From positions 186,001 to 250,000 of the forward strand of contig NZ_JABTYE010000001.1 in assembly GCF_013314895.1 (NCBI RefSeq): a stretch of 64,000 nt of DNA, written 5' to 3'. Shown here piece by piece: positions 49,609 through 58,984 of the stretch. The stretch comes from Cupriavidus gilardii (GTDB lineage Bacteria > Pseudomonadota > Gammaproteobacteria > Burkholderiales > Burkholderiaceae). The position numbers and the translations under genes were made by a program. The notes under the pieces were generated by a model that saw only the letters and a list, made by a program, of their open reading frames with translations, did not search any database and was not told where the DNA came from. How positions within the stretch are numbered: the stretch's first letter is position 1; each line of letters starts with the position of its first letter.

Positions 49609-50715
49609 ATGCAAGACAAGCTCGACGCCTTCCGCGATGCCATCCGGCACGCCGCCGCCAGCCGTACGCCGCTGCGCTTCACCGGCGGCGGCAGCAAGGA
49701 CTTCTACGGCCAGCCGCCCGAGGGCGAGGTGCTGGACACGCGCGGCCACGCCGGCATCGTCGACTACGACCCCGCCGAGCTGGTGATGACCGCGCGCTGC
49801 GGCACGCCGCTGGCCGAGATCGAGGCGACGCTGGCCGAACGGCGCCAGATGCTGGCCTTCGAGCCGCCGCACTTCGCCGGCGCCGACGGCGTCAGCCGCG
49901 CGACGCTGGGCGGCGCGGTCGCGGCCGGCCTGTCCGGCCCGCGCCGGCAGTCGGTCGGCGCGCTGCGCGATTTCGTGCTCGGTGTGCAGATGATGGATGG
50001 CCGCGGCGATACGCTGCAGTTCGGCGGCCAGGTGATGAAGAACGTCGCGGGCTACGATGTCTCTCGGCTGATCGCCGGGTCGCTCGGCACGCTCGGCCTG
50101 ATTCTCGAAGTCTCGCTGAAGGTGCTGCCGGTGCCGTTCGACGACGCCACGCTGCGCTTCGAACTGAGCGAGGCCGAGGCGCTCGAGCGCCTCAACGATT
50201 GGGGCGGACAGCCGCTGCCGATCGCGGCGTCGGTCTGGCACGACGGCGTGCTGCATGTCCGGCTGTCGGGCGCATCGGCGGCACTGCGCGCGGCCCGTGA
50301 GCGCCTCGGCGGAGAAGCGATCGAACAAGGCGACGCGCAGGCCCTGTGGCAGGCGCTGCGCGAGCAGACCCATCCGTTCTTCGCGCCGTGCCACGCCGGC
50401 GCGCCGCTGTGGCGTCTGGCGGTGCCGACCACGGCGGCACCGCTGGCCCTGCCTCCGGCGGCGGGCGGCACGCAGCTGATCGAATGGGGCGGCGGCCAGC
50501 GCTGGTGGATCCCCGCGCAGCCGGTGCCCGCCGCGCAGGTGCGGGCGATCGCGCAGGCCGCAGGCGGGCACGCGACGCTGTTCCGCAACGGTGACAAGTC
50601 CGAGGGTGTGTTTACGCCGCAGTCGGCGCCGCTGATGGCGATCCATGCGCGGCTGAAGGCGGCCTTCGATCCGGCCGGCATCTTCAATCCGGGGCGGCTG
50701 TACCCGGACCTTTGA
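49609..50715 (+). CDS. glcE: Glycolate oxidase FAD-binding subunit GlcE
   Basis: Second flavin subunit of the glycolate dehydrogenase. The 368-residue protein is shorter than GlcD, with the FAD_binding_4 core (RFTGGGSKDFYG, PPHFAGADGVSRATLGGAVA, GQVMKNVAGYDVSRL, GSLGTLGLI) and a small C-terminal part ending FDPAGIFNPGRLYPDL. The start at MQDKLDAFRDAI fits the family; 21 upstream codons are ignored. glcF follows after a repeat-containing gap of 122 bases. Confidence 0.93.
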   Translation: MQDKLDAFRDAIRHAAASRTPLRFTGGGSKDFYGQPPEGEVLDTRGHAGIVDYDPAELVMTARCGTPLAEIEATLAERRQMLAFEPPHFAGADGVSRATLGGAVAAGLSGPRRQSVGALRDFVLGVQMMDGRGDTLQFGGQVMKNVAGYDVSRLIAGSLGTLGLILEVSLKVLPVPFDDATLRFELSEAEALERLNDWGGQPLPIAASVWHDGVLHVRLSGASAALRAARERLGGEAIEQGDAQALWQALREQTHPFFAPCHAGAPLWRLAVPTTAAPLALPPAAGGTQLIEWGGGQRWWIPAQPVPAAQVRAIAQAAGGHATLFRNGDKSEGVFTPQSAPLMAIHARLKAAFDPAGIFNPGRLYPDL

Positions 50716-50778
50716 ATCCGCGCCCCTCCCCGATTCGCTAGACAAACGCCCCGGCAAGTCCCCACGACAAACACAGGC

Positions 50779-50810
50779 GACAAGCCAGACGACAAGCCAA
50801 ACGACAAGCC
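50779..50810. repeat. Three copies of GACAAGCC at 12-bp spacing
   Basis: The 8-mer begins at 50779, 50791 and 50803, in the gap between glcE and glcF just ahead of the glcF ribosome-binding region. A further ACGACAA lies on each side. Confidence 0.75.
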
Positions 50811-50837
50811 GGCGCGACAACCACTCTGGTCCCAATC

Positions 50838-52082
50838 ATGCAAACGACCCTGGCCGATTTCCTCCGCGACACGCCCGATGGCGAAGAAGCCAAGTCCATC
50901 GTCGGCAAGTGCGTGCACTGCGGCTTCTGTACCGCGACCTGCCCGACCTACCAGCTGCTCGGCGACGAGCTAGACGGACCGCGCGGGCGCATCTATCTGA
51001 TGAAGCAGGTGCTGGAGGGCAACCCCGTCACCGAAAGCACGCGCCTGCATCTGGACCGCTGCCTGACCTGCCGCAACTGCGAATCGACCTGCCCGTCCGG
51101 CGTGACCTACGGCCGGCTGGTCGACATCGGCCGCCAGGTCGTCGACGAGCGGCTGGCCGAGCAGGGCCTGCATCGCCCGGCGCGCCAGCGCATCGCGCGC
51201 TGGGTGCTGCGCGAAGGGCTGACGCGTCCTCGCCTGTTCGGCGCCGCGATGCGCATGGGGCAGCTGGTGCGCCCGCTGCTGCCCGAGGTGCTGCGCAACA
51301 AGGTGCCGGTCGCCGCGCCGGCCGGCGCATGGCCGCAGCGCGAGCATGCGCGCAAGATGCTGCTGCTGGCCGGCTGCGTGCAGCCGTCGATGTCGCCCGA
51401 CATCAATGCCGCGACTGCGCGCGTGTTCGATCGTCTCGGCGTGCAGATGGTGGTCGCGCCCGAGGCCGGTTGTTGCGGGGCAATCCGCTATCACAATGGC
51501 GACCATCCGGGCGGCCTCGACAATATGCGCCGCAATATCGATGCATGGTGGCCGCATGTCGAAGCGGGCGCCGAGGCGATCGTGATGAACGCGTCGGGCT
51601 GCGGCGTGATGGTCAAGGAGTACGGCCATCTGTTGCGCCACGACCCGAAGTACGCCGAACGCGCGGCGCGCATCTCGGCGCTGACGCGCGACGTTTCCGA
51701 GCTGCTGCCGGCGTTCGCCGAACCGCTGAAGGGGCTGGCCGAGGCCGCGCCGCCGCCCGAGCAGCGGGTCGCGTGGCACCCGCCCTGCACGCTTCAGCAC
51801 GGCCAGCAGATCCGCGGCAAGGTAGAGGCGCTCTTGACCGCACTCGGCGTGGAGGTCAAACTCTGCGCTGACAGCCACCTGTGCTGCGGCTCGGCGGGCA
51901 CCTATTCGGTGCTGCAGCCGGACCTGGCCTATCGCCTGCGCGACGACAAGCTCGCGAAACTGCAGGTCACGCAGCCGGACACCATCGTGTCCGCCAATAT
52001 CGGCTGCATCACCCATCTGCAAAGCGGCACGCAGACGCCGGTGCTGCACTGGATCGAACTGGTGGATCGCATGCTCGGTTGA
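50838..52082 (+). CDS. glcF: Glycolate oxidase iron-sulfur subunit GlcF
   Basis: Iron-sulfur subunit that passes electrons from GlcD/E to the membrane quinone pool. The 414-residue protein has two [4Fe-4S] motifs, CVHCGFCTATCP (C25, C28, C31, C35) and CLTCRNCESTCP near residue 75. Two C-terminal cysteine-rich CCG domains follow (LLLAGCVQPSMSP, AGCCGAIRYHNG, HPPCTLQHGQ, HLCCGSAGTYS). It completes the glcDEF set. lrgA begins 67 bases after its stop. Confidence 0.95.
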   Translation: MQTTLADFLRDTPDGEEAKSIVGKCVHCGFCTATCPTYQLLGDELDGPRGRIYLMKQVLEGNPVTESTRLHLDRCLTCRNCESTCPSGVTYGRLVDIGRQVVDERLAEQGLHRPARQRIARWVLREGLTRPRLFGAAMRMGQLVRPLLPEVLRNKVPVAAPAGAWPQREHARKMLLLAGCVQPSMSPDINAATARVFDRLGVQMVVAPEAGCCGAIRYHNGDHPGGLDNMRRNIDAWWPHVEAGAEAIVMNASGCGVMVKEYGHLLRHDPKYAERAARISALTRDVSELLPAFAEPLKGLAEAAPPPEQRVAWHPPCTLQHGQQIRGKVEALLTALGVEVKLCADSHLCCGSAGTYSVLQPDLAYRLRDDKLAKLQVTQPDTIVSANIGCITHLQSGTQTPVLHWIELVDRMLG

Positions 52083-52149
52083 CGGTGCGCGGGGGCTGCC
52101 GCCGGCGGAATCGCGGTGATTCCGCCTGGCCGACCAACCTGCCCCTCGC

Positions 52150-52548
52150 ATGCTCCAGACGCTTGCCATCCTGCTGGTATTCCAATCCGTGGGCGAGGTG
52201 TTCAGCTACGCGCTGCGCCTGCCCGTGCCCGGTCCCGTGATCGGCATGATCCTGCTGTTCTGCTGGCTCGCGATCGACGATCGCCTGCTGGCGATCATCC
52301 AGGGCACCACTGCCGAGCTGCTCAAGCATCTGTCGCTGCTGTTCGTGCCGGCCGGCGTCGGCATCATGGTGCACGGCAGCCGCATCGGCGGCGAATGGAT
52401 GCCGATCATCGTCGCGCTGGTGCTGTCGACCTGGCTGGCCATCGCCACCACGGCGCTGGTCACGCGCGCGCTGATGCGCAAACCCCCGTCCTCCCCCACC
52501 GGCCCCGCTGGGGACCCTGCCGCAACCGGCGCGGGAGAGACGCGATGA
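52150..52548 (+). CDS. lrgA: LrgA/CidA-type membrane protein
   Basis: A 132-residue, four-helix inner-membrane protein of the CidA/LrgA family. The signature RLPVPGPVIGMILLF and HLSLLFVPAGVGIM are clear. Classic literature treats these as holin-like controllers of autolysis; plant plastid PLGG1, a glycolate/glycerate carrier, is an LrgA-LrgB fusion homologue, and bacterial relatives import pyruvate. Given glcDEF immediately upstream and lrgB coupled downstream (ATGA), transport of glycolate is the likelier role here. Confidence 0.88.
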   Translation: MLQTLAILLVFQSVGEVFSYALRLPVPGPVIGMILLFCWLAIDDRLLAIIQGTTAELLKHLSLLFVPAGVGIMVHGSRIGGEWMPIIVALVLSTWLAIATTALVTRALMRKPPSSPTGPAGDPAATGAGETR

Positions 52549-53267
52549 CGCCGCGCCTGAACGAGATCTGGGTCTATCTGGCCGCCAGCCCGCTGCTCGG
52601 GCTGACCGCGACGCTGCTGGCCTATGTGTTCGCCTTTCGCATCTACGAACGCGCGCGTTTTTCGCCGCTCGCCAATCCCGTGATGATCTCGGTGGCGCTG
52701 CTGGTCGCGGTGCTGACCGTGACCGGCACGCCGTATCAGACCTATTTCGACGGCGCGCAGTTCGTGCACTTCCTGCTGGGACCGGCCACGGTGGCGCTGG
52801 CTGTGCCGCTGTACCAGCAGTTGCCGAAGCTGCGCGCACACGTGCTGCCGCTGCTGGGCGGGCTGCTGGCGGGCTCGCTGGTCGCGGTGGTGTCGGCGGT
52901 CGGCATCGCCTGGCTGCTGGGCGCCTCGCCGGAGGTGGTGCGCTCGCTGGCGCCAAAGTCGGTGACCATTCCGATCGCGATGGGCGTGGCCGAGAAGATC
53001 GGCGGCCTGCCGTCGCTGACCGCCGTGCTGGTGATGGGCACCGGCATCATCGGCGCGATCAGCGCGACCAAGATCCTGAACCTGCTCGGCATGCGCGACT
53101 ACAGCGTGCGGGGCTTCGCCACCGGGCTGGCGGCGCACGGCATCGGCACCGCACGGGCCTTCCAGGTCAACCAGGAGGCCGGCGCCTTCGCCGCGCTCGG
53201 CATGGGCCTGAACGGCGTGCTGACCGCGGTGCTGGTGCCCTTGCTGGCGACGTGGATGCCGCGCTGA
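52545..53267 (+). CDS. lrgB: LrgB family membrane protein
   Basis: A 240-residue multi-helix partner of LrgA. Conserved stretches are NPVMISVALLVAVL, the FLLGPATVALAVPLY helix, LAPKSVTIPIAMGVAEKIGG and the C-terminal GLAAHGIGTARAFQ with its conserved histidine, as in PLGG1. Its start overlaps the lrgA stop as ATGA. Together with LrgA it probably forms a 2-hydroxy- or 2-oxo-acid carrier serving the glc genes; that is inference from operon position and homology. Confidence 0.9.
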   Translation: MTPRLNEIWVYLAASPLLGLTATLLAYVFAFRIYERARFSPLANPVMISVALLVAVLTVTGTPYQTYFDGAQFVHFLLGPATVALAVPLYQQLPKLRAHVLPLLGGLLAGSLVAVVSAVGIAWLLGASPEVVRSLAPKSVTIPIAMGVAEKIGGLPSLTAVLVMGTGIIGAISATKILNLLGMRDYSVRGFATGLAAHGIGTARAFQVNQEAGAFAALGMGLNGVLTAVLVPLLATWMPR

Positions 53268-53303
53268 TGCAGGACTGAGCGCCGCGCGCCGGCCGGTGCC
53301 GCT

Positions 53304-53798
53304 TCAGCGCGCCGGCTCGGCCAGCAGCGTCTCGATATCGGCCTCGATGTCCTCGGGCCTGGTGGTCGGCGCATAGCGCTTGAACACCGTGCCGTCGCGG
53401 CGCAGCAGGAACTTGGTGAAATTCCACTTGATCGCCTCGATGCCCAGCAGGCCGGGTTTCTGCGCGGTCAGCCAGCGATACAGCGGATGCGCGTTGGCGC
53501 CGTTGACGTCGATCTTGGCGAACATCGGAAAGCTGACCTGGAAGCGCGATTCGCAGAACTGGCCGATTTGCTGCGCATCGCCGGGCTCCTGCTTGCCGAA
53601 CTGGTTGCACGGAAAGCCGAGCACCGCGAAACCCCGCCCCGCATGACGCTCATGCAGCTTCTGCAGGCCGGCGTATTGGGGCGTGAAGCCGCATTCGCTG
53701 GCGGTATTGACGATCAGCAGCACCTTGCCCTCGAACTGCGAGAGCGACACCGGTTGGCCGGCCAGCGATTCGGCGGTGAACTGGTAGACGTTGTCCAT
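53304..53798 (-). CDS. Glutathione peroxidase (cysteine type)
   Basis: A 164-residue thiol peroxidase reducing hydroperoxides with glutathione or thioredoxin. The peroxidatic cysteine is C36 in NTASECGFTPQY, where mammalian enzymes have selenocysteine. The catalytic Gln and Trp are in FPCNQFGKQEPG and IKWNFTKFL. The resolving region resembles the BtuE-type enzymes. Convergent with lrgB, 36 bases between the stops. Start at MDNVYQFTAESL; the longer frame adds 13 residues without conservation. Confidence 0.93.
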   Translation of the reverse strand: MDNVYQFTAESLAGQPVSLSQFEGKVLLIVNTASECGFTPQYAGLQKLHERHAGRGFAVLGFPCNQFGKQEPGDAQQIGQFCESRFQVSFPMFAKIDVNGANAHPLYRWLTAQKPGLLGIEAIKWNFTKFLLRRDGTVFKRYAPTTRPEDIEADIETLLAEPAR

Positions 53799-53837
53799 GG
53801 CGTGTTCCTGTCGGCGAAGGGGTTGGGGAGCAAACAC

Positions 53838-53843
53838 TATAAT
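53838..53843 (+). promoter_or_regulatory. -10 box before yggS
   Basis: A perfect TATAAT stands 47 bases ahead of the yggS start and points away from the glutathione peroxidase gene. No clear -35 accompanies it. Confidence 0.35.
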
Positions 53844-53889
53844 GGCCTACCCCTTGTTGCCAACCGTTTCTTTTGATGTTTGCCGAACC

Positions 53890-54588
53890 ATGTCGGTCAT
53901 AGCCGCGAATCTGCAAGCCGTGCGCCGGCGCCTTGCCGCCGCCGAACTCCAGGCGGGCCGATCTGCCGGCGAGGTCTCGCTGCTGGCGGTGTCCAAGACC
54001 TTTCCCCCCACGGCGGTACGCGAGGCCTTCGACGCCGGCCAGCGGGCCTTCGGCGAGAACTACGTGCAGGAAGGCCTGGACAAGATTGCCGCGCTGGCAT
54101 CGCTGCGCGAGCAGCTGTCGTGGCACTTCATCGGTCCCCTGCAAAGCAACAAGACGCGCGCGGTGGCCGAGCACTTCGACTGGGTGCATTCGGTCGACCG
54201 GCTGCGCATCGCCGAGCGGCTGTCGGCGCAACGCCCGGCCTCGATGGGACCGCTGCAGGTCTGCATCCAGGTCAATATCAGCGGCGAGGCCAGCAAGAGC
54301 GGCGTGGCGCCGGCCGACGTGCTGCCCCTCGCACGGGCCATCGCGCCGCTGCCCAATCTGCATCTGCGCGGGCTGATGGCGATTCCCGAACCTGCGGACG
54401 ATATCGCGGCGCAGCGCCGGCCCCTTGCCGCGCTGCGCGCGCTGCTGGCCACGCTGCGCGAGGACGGGCTGGCGGTCGACACGCTGTCGATGGGCATGTC
54501 CGGCGACCTCGAAGCGGCGGTGGCCGAAGGCGCGACCATCGTGCGCGTCGGCACCGCGATCTTCGGTGCCCGCCCGCGCCCGGCATGA
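53890..54588 (+). CDS. yggS: YggS/PROSC family pyridoxal-phosphate homeostasis protein
   Basis: A single-domain PLP-binding protein (232 residues) that maintains PLP balance; it has no known catalytic reaction. The TIM-barrel fold carries the PLP lysine K36 in AVSKTFPP, then GENYVQEGLDKI, WHFIGPLQSNKTR, INISGEASKSG and the phosphate-binding SMGMSGDLEAAV. The proC gene follows after 55 bases, the widespread yggS-proC pairing. Confidence 0.93.
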   Translation: MSVIAANLQAVRRRLAAAELQAGRSAGEVSLLAVSKTFPPTAVREAFDAGQRAFGENYVQEGLDKIAALASLREQLSWHFIGPLQSNKTRAVAEHFDWVHSVDRLRIAERLSAQRPASMGPLQVCIQVNISGEASKSGVAPADVLPLARAIAPLPNLHLRGLMAIPEPADDIAAQRRPLAALRALLATLREDGLAVDTLSMGMSGDLEAAVAEGATIVRVGTAIFGARPRPA

Positions 54589-54643
54589 AGCAGGCCGTTC
54601 AAGTTCCGACTGTTCGATTCCCGACTCACAGCGAGACCCACCC

Positions 54644-55483
54644 ATGCTCACCACTCTGACCTTCGGCTTCGTCGGCGGCGGCAATCTGGCCACCGCCCTG
54701 ATCGGCGGCCTGATCGCGCGCGGCGTGCCGCCTACGTCGATCCGAGTCGCGGACCCGTACGCGCCGGCGCGCGAACGGCTGGCCCGCGAGCAGCGCGTGC
54801 ATACCGTCGAGGCGCCCGATGTCGAACTGGCCGGCAGCGATGTGATCGTGATGGCGACCAAGCCGCAGCAGTTCCGCGAGGCGGCCGAACAGCTGCTGCC
54901 GCATCTGCGCACCGCCGGCAGCCATAGCCTGGTGATCAGCGTGGCCGCCGGCATCCGCCTGCAGGACATCCAACGCTGGCTCGGCGGTCATGCGCGGGTG
55001 GTGCGCTCGATGCCGAACACCCCGGCGCTGGCCGGCAAGGGCATGACCGGCTTGAGCGCGCCGGCCAGCCTGTCGGCGGAGGACCGCGCCATCGCCACCG
55101 CGCTGGCCGAGGCAGTCGGCCAATGCGTGTGGCTGGACAACGATGCGCAAATGGACGCGGTCACCGCAGTCTCGGGCAGCGGCCCGGCCTATGTGTTCTA
55201 CGTGATCGAAGCGATGGAGCGCGCCGCCACCGAGCTGGGCCTGAGCGCCGCGCAGGGCCGCCAGCTGGCGATCGAGACGTTCCGCGGCGCGGCCGCGCTG
55301 GCGGCGCAATCGAGCGAGCCGGTGTCGACGTTGCGCGAGCGCGTGACGTCGAAGGGCGGCACCACCTACGCGGCGTTGACGGTGCTGGAGCAGTCCGGGG
55401 TCGGCGACGCCTTCGTCAAGGCAGTGCATGCCGCCGCGGCGCGCGGCGCGGCAATGGGCGAGGAGTTCGGCAAGGAAGGCTGA
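54644..55483 (+). CDS. proC: Pyrroline-5-carboxylate reductase
   Basis: NAD(P)H-dependent last step of proline synthesis. The 279-residue protein begins with a Rossmann motif GFVGGGNLATALIGGL, continues with VMATKPQQF and VRSMPNTPA, and ends in the dimerisation/active-site region AVSGSGPAYVFYVIEAM and VTSKGGTTYAAL. It is downstream of yggS and convergent with ubiA, from which it is separated by a REP-like inverted repeat. Confidence 0.96.
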   Translation: MLTTLTFGFVGGGNLATALIGGLIARGVPPTSIRVADPYAPARERLAREQRVHTVEAPDVELAGSDVIVMATKPQQFREAAEQLLPHLRTAGSHSLVISVAAGIRLQDIQRWLGGHARVVRSMPNTPALAGKGMTGLSAPASLSAEDRAIATALAEAVGQCVWLDNDAQMDAVTAVSGSGPAYVFYVIEAMERAATELGLSAAQGRQLAIETFRGAAALAAQSSEPVSTLRERVTSKGGTTYAALTVLEQSGVGDAFVKAVHAAAARGAAMGEEFGKEG

Positions 55484-55490
55484 TATCGCT

Positions 55491-55559
55491 GTCGTCCCCG
55501 CGCAGGCGGGGGTCCAGCGGCGTGGAAAGTCGCCGGGTTCCCGCCTGCACGGGAACGAC
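55491..55559. repeat. REP-like inverted repeat between proC and ubiA
   Basis: Arms of 20 bases (55491-55510 and 55540-55559) are complementary at 18 positions. The left one starts GTCGTCCCCGCGCAGGCGGG. The spacer adds a CGGCG/CGCCG pairing. Such extragenic palindromes are scattered in betaproteobacterial genomes and this one lies between converging genes. Confidence 0.75.
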
Positions 55560-55564
55560 AAGCG

Positions 55565-56422
55565 CTACCGCAGCGCGTACGCCAGCGCAGTGCCGGCAAA
55601 CACCCAGGCGCCGAGCCAGTTGTTGTGGCGGAACGCCGCGAAGCACTGCATGCGGTCGCGCGCGCGGATCAGCGTGTAGTGGTACAGCGCCGTAACGGCG
55701 GCCGCCGCCAGGCCGAGCCAGTACGGCCAGCCCAGCCCGAGCATGCTGCCCGCCACCGCCATCAGCGCCAGGAAGCCGGCGTAGCAGATCATGATCGCCG
55801 CCACGTCGAAGCGGCCGAACGTGATCGCCGAGGTCTTCATGCCGATCAGCAGGTCGTCGTCGCGGTCGACCATCGCATAGGCGGTGTCGTAGGCGACCGA
55901 CCAGAACACATTGGCCAGCAGCATCAGCCAGGCCACCGGCGGCACCTGCTGTTGCACGGCGGCGAAGGCCATCGGGATGCCGAAGCCGAACGCGATGCCA
56001 AGGTACGCCTGCGGAATCGCGAAAAAGCGCTTGAAGAAGGGATAGGTCGCGGCGACGATCACCGCCACCACCGACAGCCATTTGGTCAGCGCGTTCAGCG
56101 GCAGGATCAGCAGGAAGGCAAGCACGGCCAGCGTGCCGGCCACCGCCAGCGCCTCCCAGGGCTGGATGCGCCCCGCCGTCAGCGGTCGTTCGCGGGTGCG
56201 CTTCACGTGCCTGTCGAAGTCGCGGTCGGCCCAGTCGTTCATCGCGCAGCCCGCCGAGCGCATCAGGAAGGTGCCGACCACGAAGATCCAGAAGATCGGC
56301 CATGGCGGCGGCCCGCCGGCGGCCATCCACAGCGCCCACAAGGTCGGCCACAGCAACAGCAGCGTGCCGATCGGCTTGTCGATGCGCACCAGGCGTGCGT
56401 ACAGGGCGAGACGTTCGAGCAT
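55565..56422 (-). CDS. ubiA: 4-hydroxybenzoate octaprenyltransferase
   Basis: Inner-membrane prenyltransferase attaching the isoprenoid tail to 4-hydroxybenzoate in ubiquinone synthesis. The protein (285 residues from [13 protein letters not shown]) has about eight to nine helices. The two aspartate-rich motifs are [12 protein letters not shown] with RTRERPL, and [16 protein letters not shown]. An ATG 11 codons upstream is possible. Convergent with proC; dps lies further upstream on the same strand. ubiC is not adjacent. Confidence 0.95.
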   Translation of the reverse strand: MLERLALYARLVRIDKPIGTLLLLWPTLWALWMAAGGPPPWPIFWIFVVGTFLMRSAGCAMNDWADRDFDRHVKRTRERPLTAGRIQPWEALAVAGTLAVLAFLLILPLNALTKWLSVVAVIVAATYPFFKRFFAIPQAYLGIAFGFGIPMAFAAVQQQVPPVAWLMLLANVFWSVAYDTAYAMVDRDDDLLIGMKTSAITFGRFDVAAIMICYAGFLALMAVAGSMLGLGWPYWLGLAAAAVTALYHYTLIRARDRMQCFAAFRHNNWLGAWVFAGTALAYALR

Positions 56423-56622
56423 CGGGGTCGGTCGGTGGGGGCGGGACAGCGGCACGGCGGGCGGCGGAGCAAGCGGGATCGAGAGATCAGGGGACCAGAA
56501 GAGGAGGCCGAGGGGGTACGAGTCGTGTGGCTCGATTGCCTCTGGCGAGGCGCCCCCCCTGCGAGGCCGTCGACAACGCGCCGCCGCACACGCGGCGGCA
56601 CATCGTCACGACGCCAGTCCGC

Positions 56623-57108
56623 TCAGGCGAGCATCGAACGCAGCATCCATGCGGTCTTTTCGTGCGTCTGCATGCGCTGGGTCAGCAGGTCGGCGGACGG
56701 CTCGTCGGCGGCGGCCTCGACCAGCGGGAAGATCGAGCGCGCGGTACGGACCACGGCCTCCTGGCCTTCGACCAGCTTGCGGATCATCTCGGTGGCCTCG
56801 GGCACGCCCTCTTCTTCCTGGATCGACGACAGCCGCGCGTATTCCTTGTAGGTGCCCGGTGCCGGATAGCCCAGCGCGCGGATGCGTTCGGCGATCGAGT
56901 CCACGGCCAGCGCCAGTTCGTTGTACTGCGTCTCGAACATCAGATGCAGCGTGTTGAACATCGGGCCGGTGACGTTCCAGTGGAAATTGTGCGTCTTCAG
57001 ATAAAGCGTGTAGGTGTCCGCCAGCAGCTTGGACAGGCCCTCGGCGATCTTCTTGCGGTCCTTGTCCGAAATCCCGATGTTCACGCTCATCTCGTTCTTC
57101 TTCGCCAT
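56623..57108 (-). CDS. dps: Dps family DNA-protecting ferritin-like protein
   Basis: Dodecameric ferritin-like protein that oxidises and stores iron with H2O2 and binds DNA. The 161-residue protein has the inter-subunit ferroxidase residues in [18 protein letters not shown] and [20 protein letters not shown]. The N terminus [12 protein letters not shown] is short and lysine-containing. It lies 159 bases downstream of katA, same strand, and close to oxyR, so peroxide-dependent control is likely though no OxyR box is proven. Confidence 0.94.
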   Translation of the reverse strand: MAKKNEMSVNIGISDKDRKKIAEGLSKLLADTYTLYLKTHNFHWNVTGPMFNTLHLMFETQYNELALAVDSIAERIRALGYPAPGTYKEYARLSSIQEEEGVPEATEMIRKLVEGQEAVVRTARSIFPLVEAAADEPSADLLTQRMQTHEKTAWMLRSMLA

Positions 57109-57267
57109 GATCGATACGCTCCGTTCTGATGTGGCCACGACTAACTGCGGAAAAAATGCGATGGGGGCCGCCAGCGTATTCGCCAGCGGCCCCGGCTTCG
57201 CATTATGGCATCCCAACGGGAGCGCGGACAAACCCGCGCCACCCGTTCGAGCGCCCTGCGCCTGCCT

Positions 57268-58731
57268 TCAGCGTACGTTCAGCGCCCGCTCCACCCCTGC
57301 CGCGTAGGCCGGATCGATCCGGCGGAAGTGCTCGAGCTGGACCTGCACGATATCGGCCGGCACGCCCTGCATCGCCGCCGCGATATTGCCGAACAGGCGC
57401 TGGCGCTGGCCGTCGTCGAACAGCTGGAACAGCGCGCGCGGCTGGCTGTAGTAATCGTCGTCGTCCGCGCGGTGGTCGAAGCGGTCCGCGACCGCGCCGA
57501 CCGACAGCGGCGGCTCGACCGCGCGCTCGCCGGCCGCGAAGGCGCCCTGCCGGTTCGGCTCGTAGTTCAGCTTGCTGCCCTGGTTGCCGTCGACGCGCAT
57601 CGCCCCGTCGCGATGGAAGCTGTTGTGGAACGGGCATTTCGGCGCGTTGACCGGAATCTGGTGATGGTTGACGCCCAGCCGGTAGCGCTGCGTGTCGCCG
57701 TACGAGAACAGCCGGCCCTGCAGCATCCGGTCCGGCGAGAAGCCGATGCCGGGCACGATGTTGGACGGGTTCATCGCGACCTGTTCCACCTCGGCGAAGT
57801 AGTTGTCCGGATTGCGGTTCAGCTCCAGCACGCCGACGTCGATCAGCGGATAGTCGGCATGCGGCCAGACCTTGGTCAGATCGAAGGGGTTGATGCGATA
57901 CGTCGCCGCGTCGGCCTCCGGCATGATCTGCACCTGCAGCTTCCAGCGCGGGAAATTGCCCTGCTCGATGTTCTCGTACAGGTCGCGCTGCGCGCTCTCG
58001 CGGTCGCCGGCCACCACCTTCGCCGCTTCCTCGTTGGTCCAGTTGGCGATGCCCTGCTGCGACTTGAAGTGGAACTTGACCCAGAAGCGCTCGCCCGCCG
58101 CGTTGATGAACGAGTAGGTGTGCGAGCCGAAGCCGTGCATTTGCCGGTAGTTCTGCGGCAGGCCGCGATCGCTCATCAGGATCGTGACCTGATGCAGCGA
58201 TTCGGGATGGCGCGACCAGAAGTCCCACACCGCAATCGGATCGCGCAGATTGGTGCGCGGATTGCGCTTCTGCGTGTGGATGAAGTCCGGGAACTTGAGC
58301 GGATCGCGGACGAAGAACACCGGCGTGTTGTTGCCCACCACGTCCCAGTTGCCCTCGTCGGTATAGAACTTGATCGAGAAGCCGCGCACGTCGCGCTCGG
58401 CATCGGCGGCGCCGCGCTCGCCGGCCACGGTCGAGAAGCGGATGAACAGCGGGGTCTGCTTGCCGACCTCGGCAAAGATCGACGCCTTCGTGTACTGCGT
58501 AATGTCATGCGTCACGGTGAAGGTACCGTGGGCGCCCGAGCCCTTGGCGTGTACCCGGCGCTCGGGAATGACCTCGCGGTCGAAGTGCGCGAGCTTCTCG
58601 AGGAACCAGACGTCCTGCAGCAACATCGGGCCGCGCACGCCGGCGGTCAGCGAATTCTGGTTGTCGGCGACCGGCGCGCCGGCGGCGGTGGTGAGGATGT
58701 CCTTGGTGTCCTTGTCCTTATCCTTGCTCAT
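57268..58731 (-). CDS. katA: Monofunctional haem catalase
   Basis: Decomposes hydrogen peroxide. The 487-residue small-subunit catalase has the distal histidine H61 in [12 protein letters not shown], the conserved asparagine in [12 protein letters not shown], and the proximal haem tyrosine in [14 protein letters not shown]. No signal peptide. The start [12 protein letters not shown] is preceded by AGAGGT. Upstream on the same strand come a 34-codon reading frame and oxyR; downstream comes dps, so this is a peroxide-defence block. Confidence 0.97.
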   Translation of the reverse strand: MSKDKDKDTKDILTTAAGAPVADNQNSLTAGVRGPMLLQDVWFLEKLAHFDREVIPERRVHAKGSGAHGTFTVTHDITQYTKASIFAEVGKQTPLFIRFSTVAGERGAADAERDVRGFSIKFYTDEGNWDVVGNNTPVFFVRDPLKFPDFIHTQKRNPRTNLRDPIAVWDFWSRHPESLHQVTILMSDRGLPQNYRQMHGFGSHTYSFINAAGERFWVKFHFKSQQGIANWTNEEAAKVVAGDRESAQRDLYENIEQGNFPRWKLQVQIMPEADAATYRINPFDLTKVWPHADYPLIDVGVLELNRNPDNYFAEVEQVAMNPSNIVPGIGFSPDRMLQGRLFSYGDTQRYRLGVNHHQIPVNAPKCPFHNSFHRDGAMRVDGNQGSKLNYEPNRQGAFAAGERAVEPPLSVGAVADRFDHRADDDDYYSQPRALFQLFDDGQRQRLFGNIAAAMQGVPADIVQVQLEHFRRIDPAYAAGVERALNVR

Positions 58732-58876
58732 CGTGACCTCTGCTTGTGGGGGGTGCGGGAAGACGGAAACGCCATGAAACCGGTGCGGCTGACTGCCAGG
58801 GCCGGCCGTGAGACTACGCGGCCATTGCGATGCCACCGTGACGGCGGCTGCCGCAGACGGTCTCGCTGGCCCGCCG

Positions 58877-58981
58877 TCAATAGACGGTGGCGAAACAGGC
58901 CAGGCAGTCGGTCAGTTGACGGCGCAGGTCGCGCCAGACGGTGCCCGGGACGGGCAACGGCGAGGGACGATTGCGGTTCAT
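58877..58981 (-). CDS. Small reading frame (34 aa) upstream of katA
   Basis: A 34-codon frame on the katA strand, beginning [13 protein letters not shown] and ending with CLACFATVY. It has an ideal AAGGAG ribosome-binding site, and its stop is 145 bases before katA. The two cysteines form CxxC. I know no family for it. The ribosome-binding site lies inside a perfect inverted repeat, described separately. It could be a leader peptide for katA, a small regulatory protein or a chance frame; the good ribosome-binding site argues against chance. Confidence 0.5.
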   Translation of the reverse strand: MNRNRPSPLPVPGTVWRDLRRQLTDCLACFATVY

Positions 58982-58984
58982 GCT

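Noticed and set aside
52150..53267. LrgAB as a holin/antiholin lysis module
   Set aside because: Possible by family name, but the position right behind glcDEF and the homology to the plant glycolate carrier make transport the better reading.
57109..57267. A separate gene between katA and dps
   Set aside because: No frame has both a ribosome-binding site and protein-like composition. The stretch is probably the dps leader.
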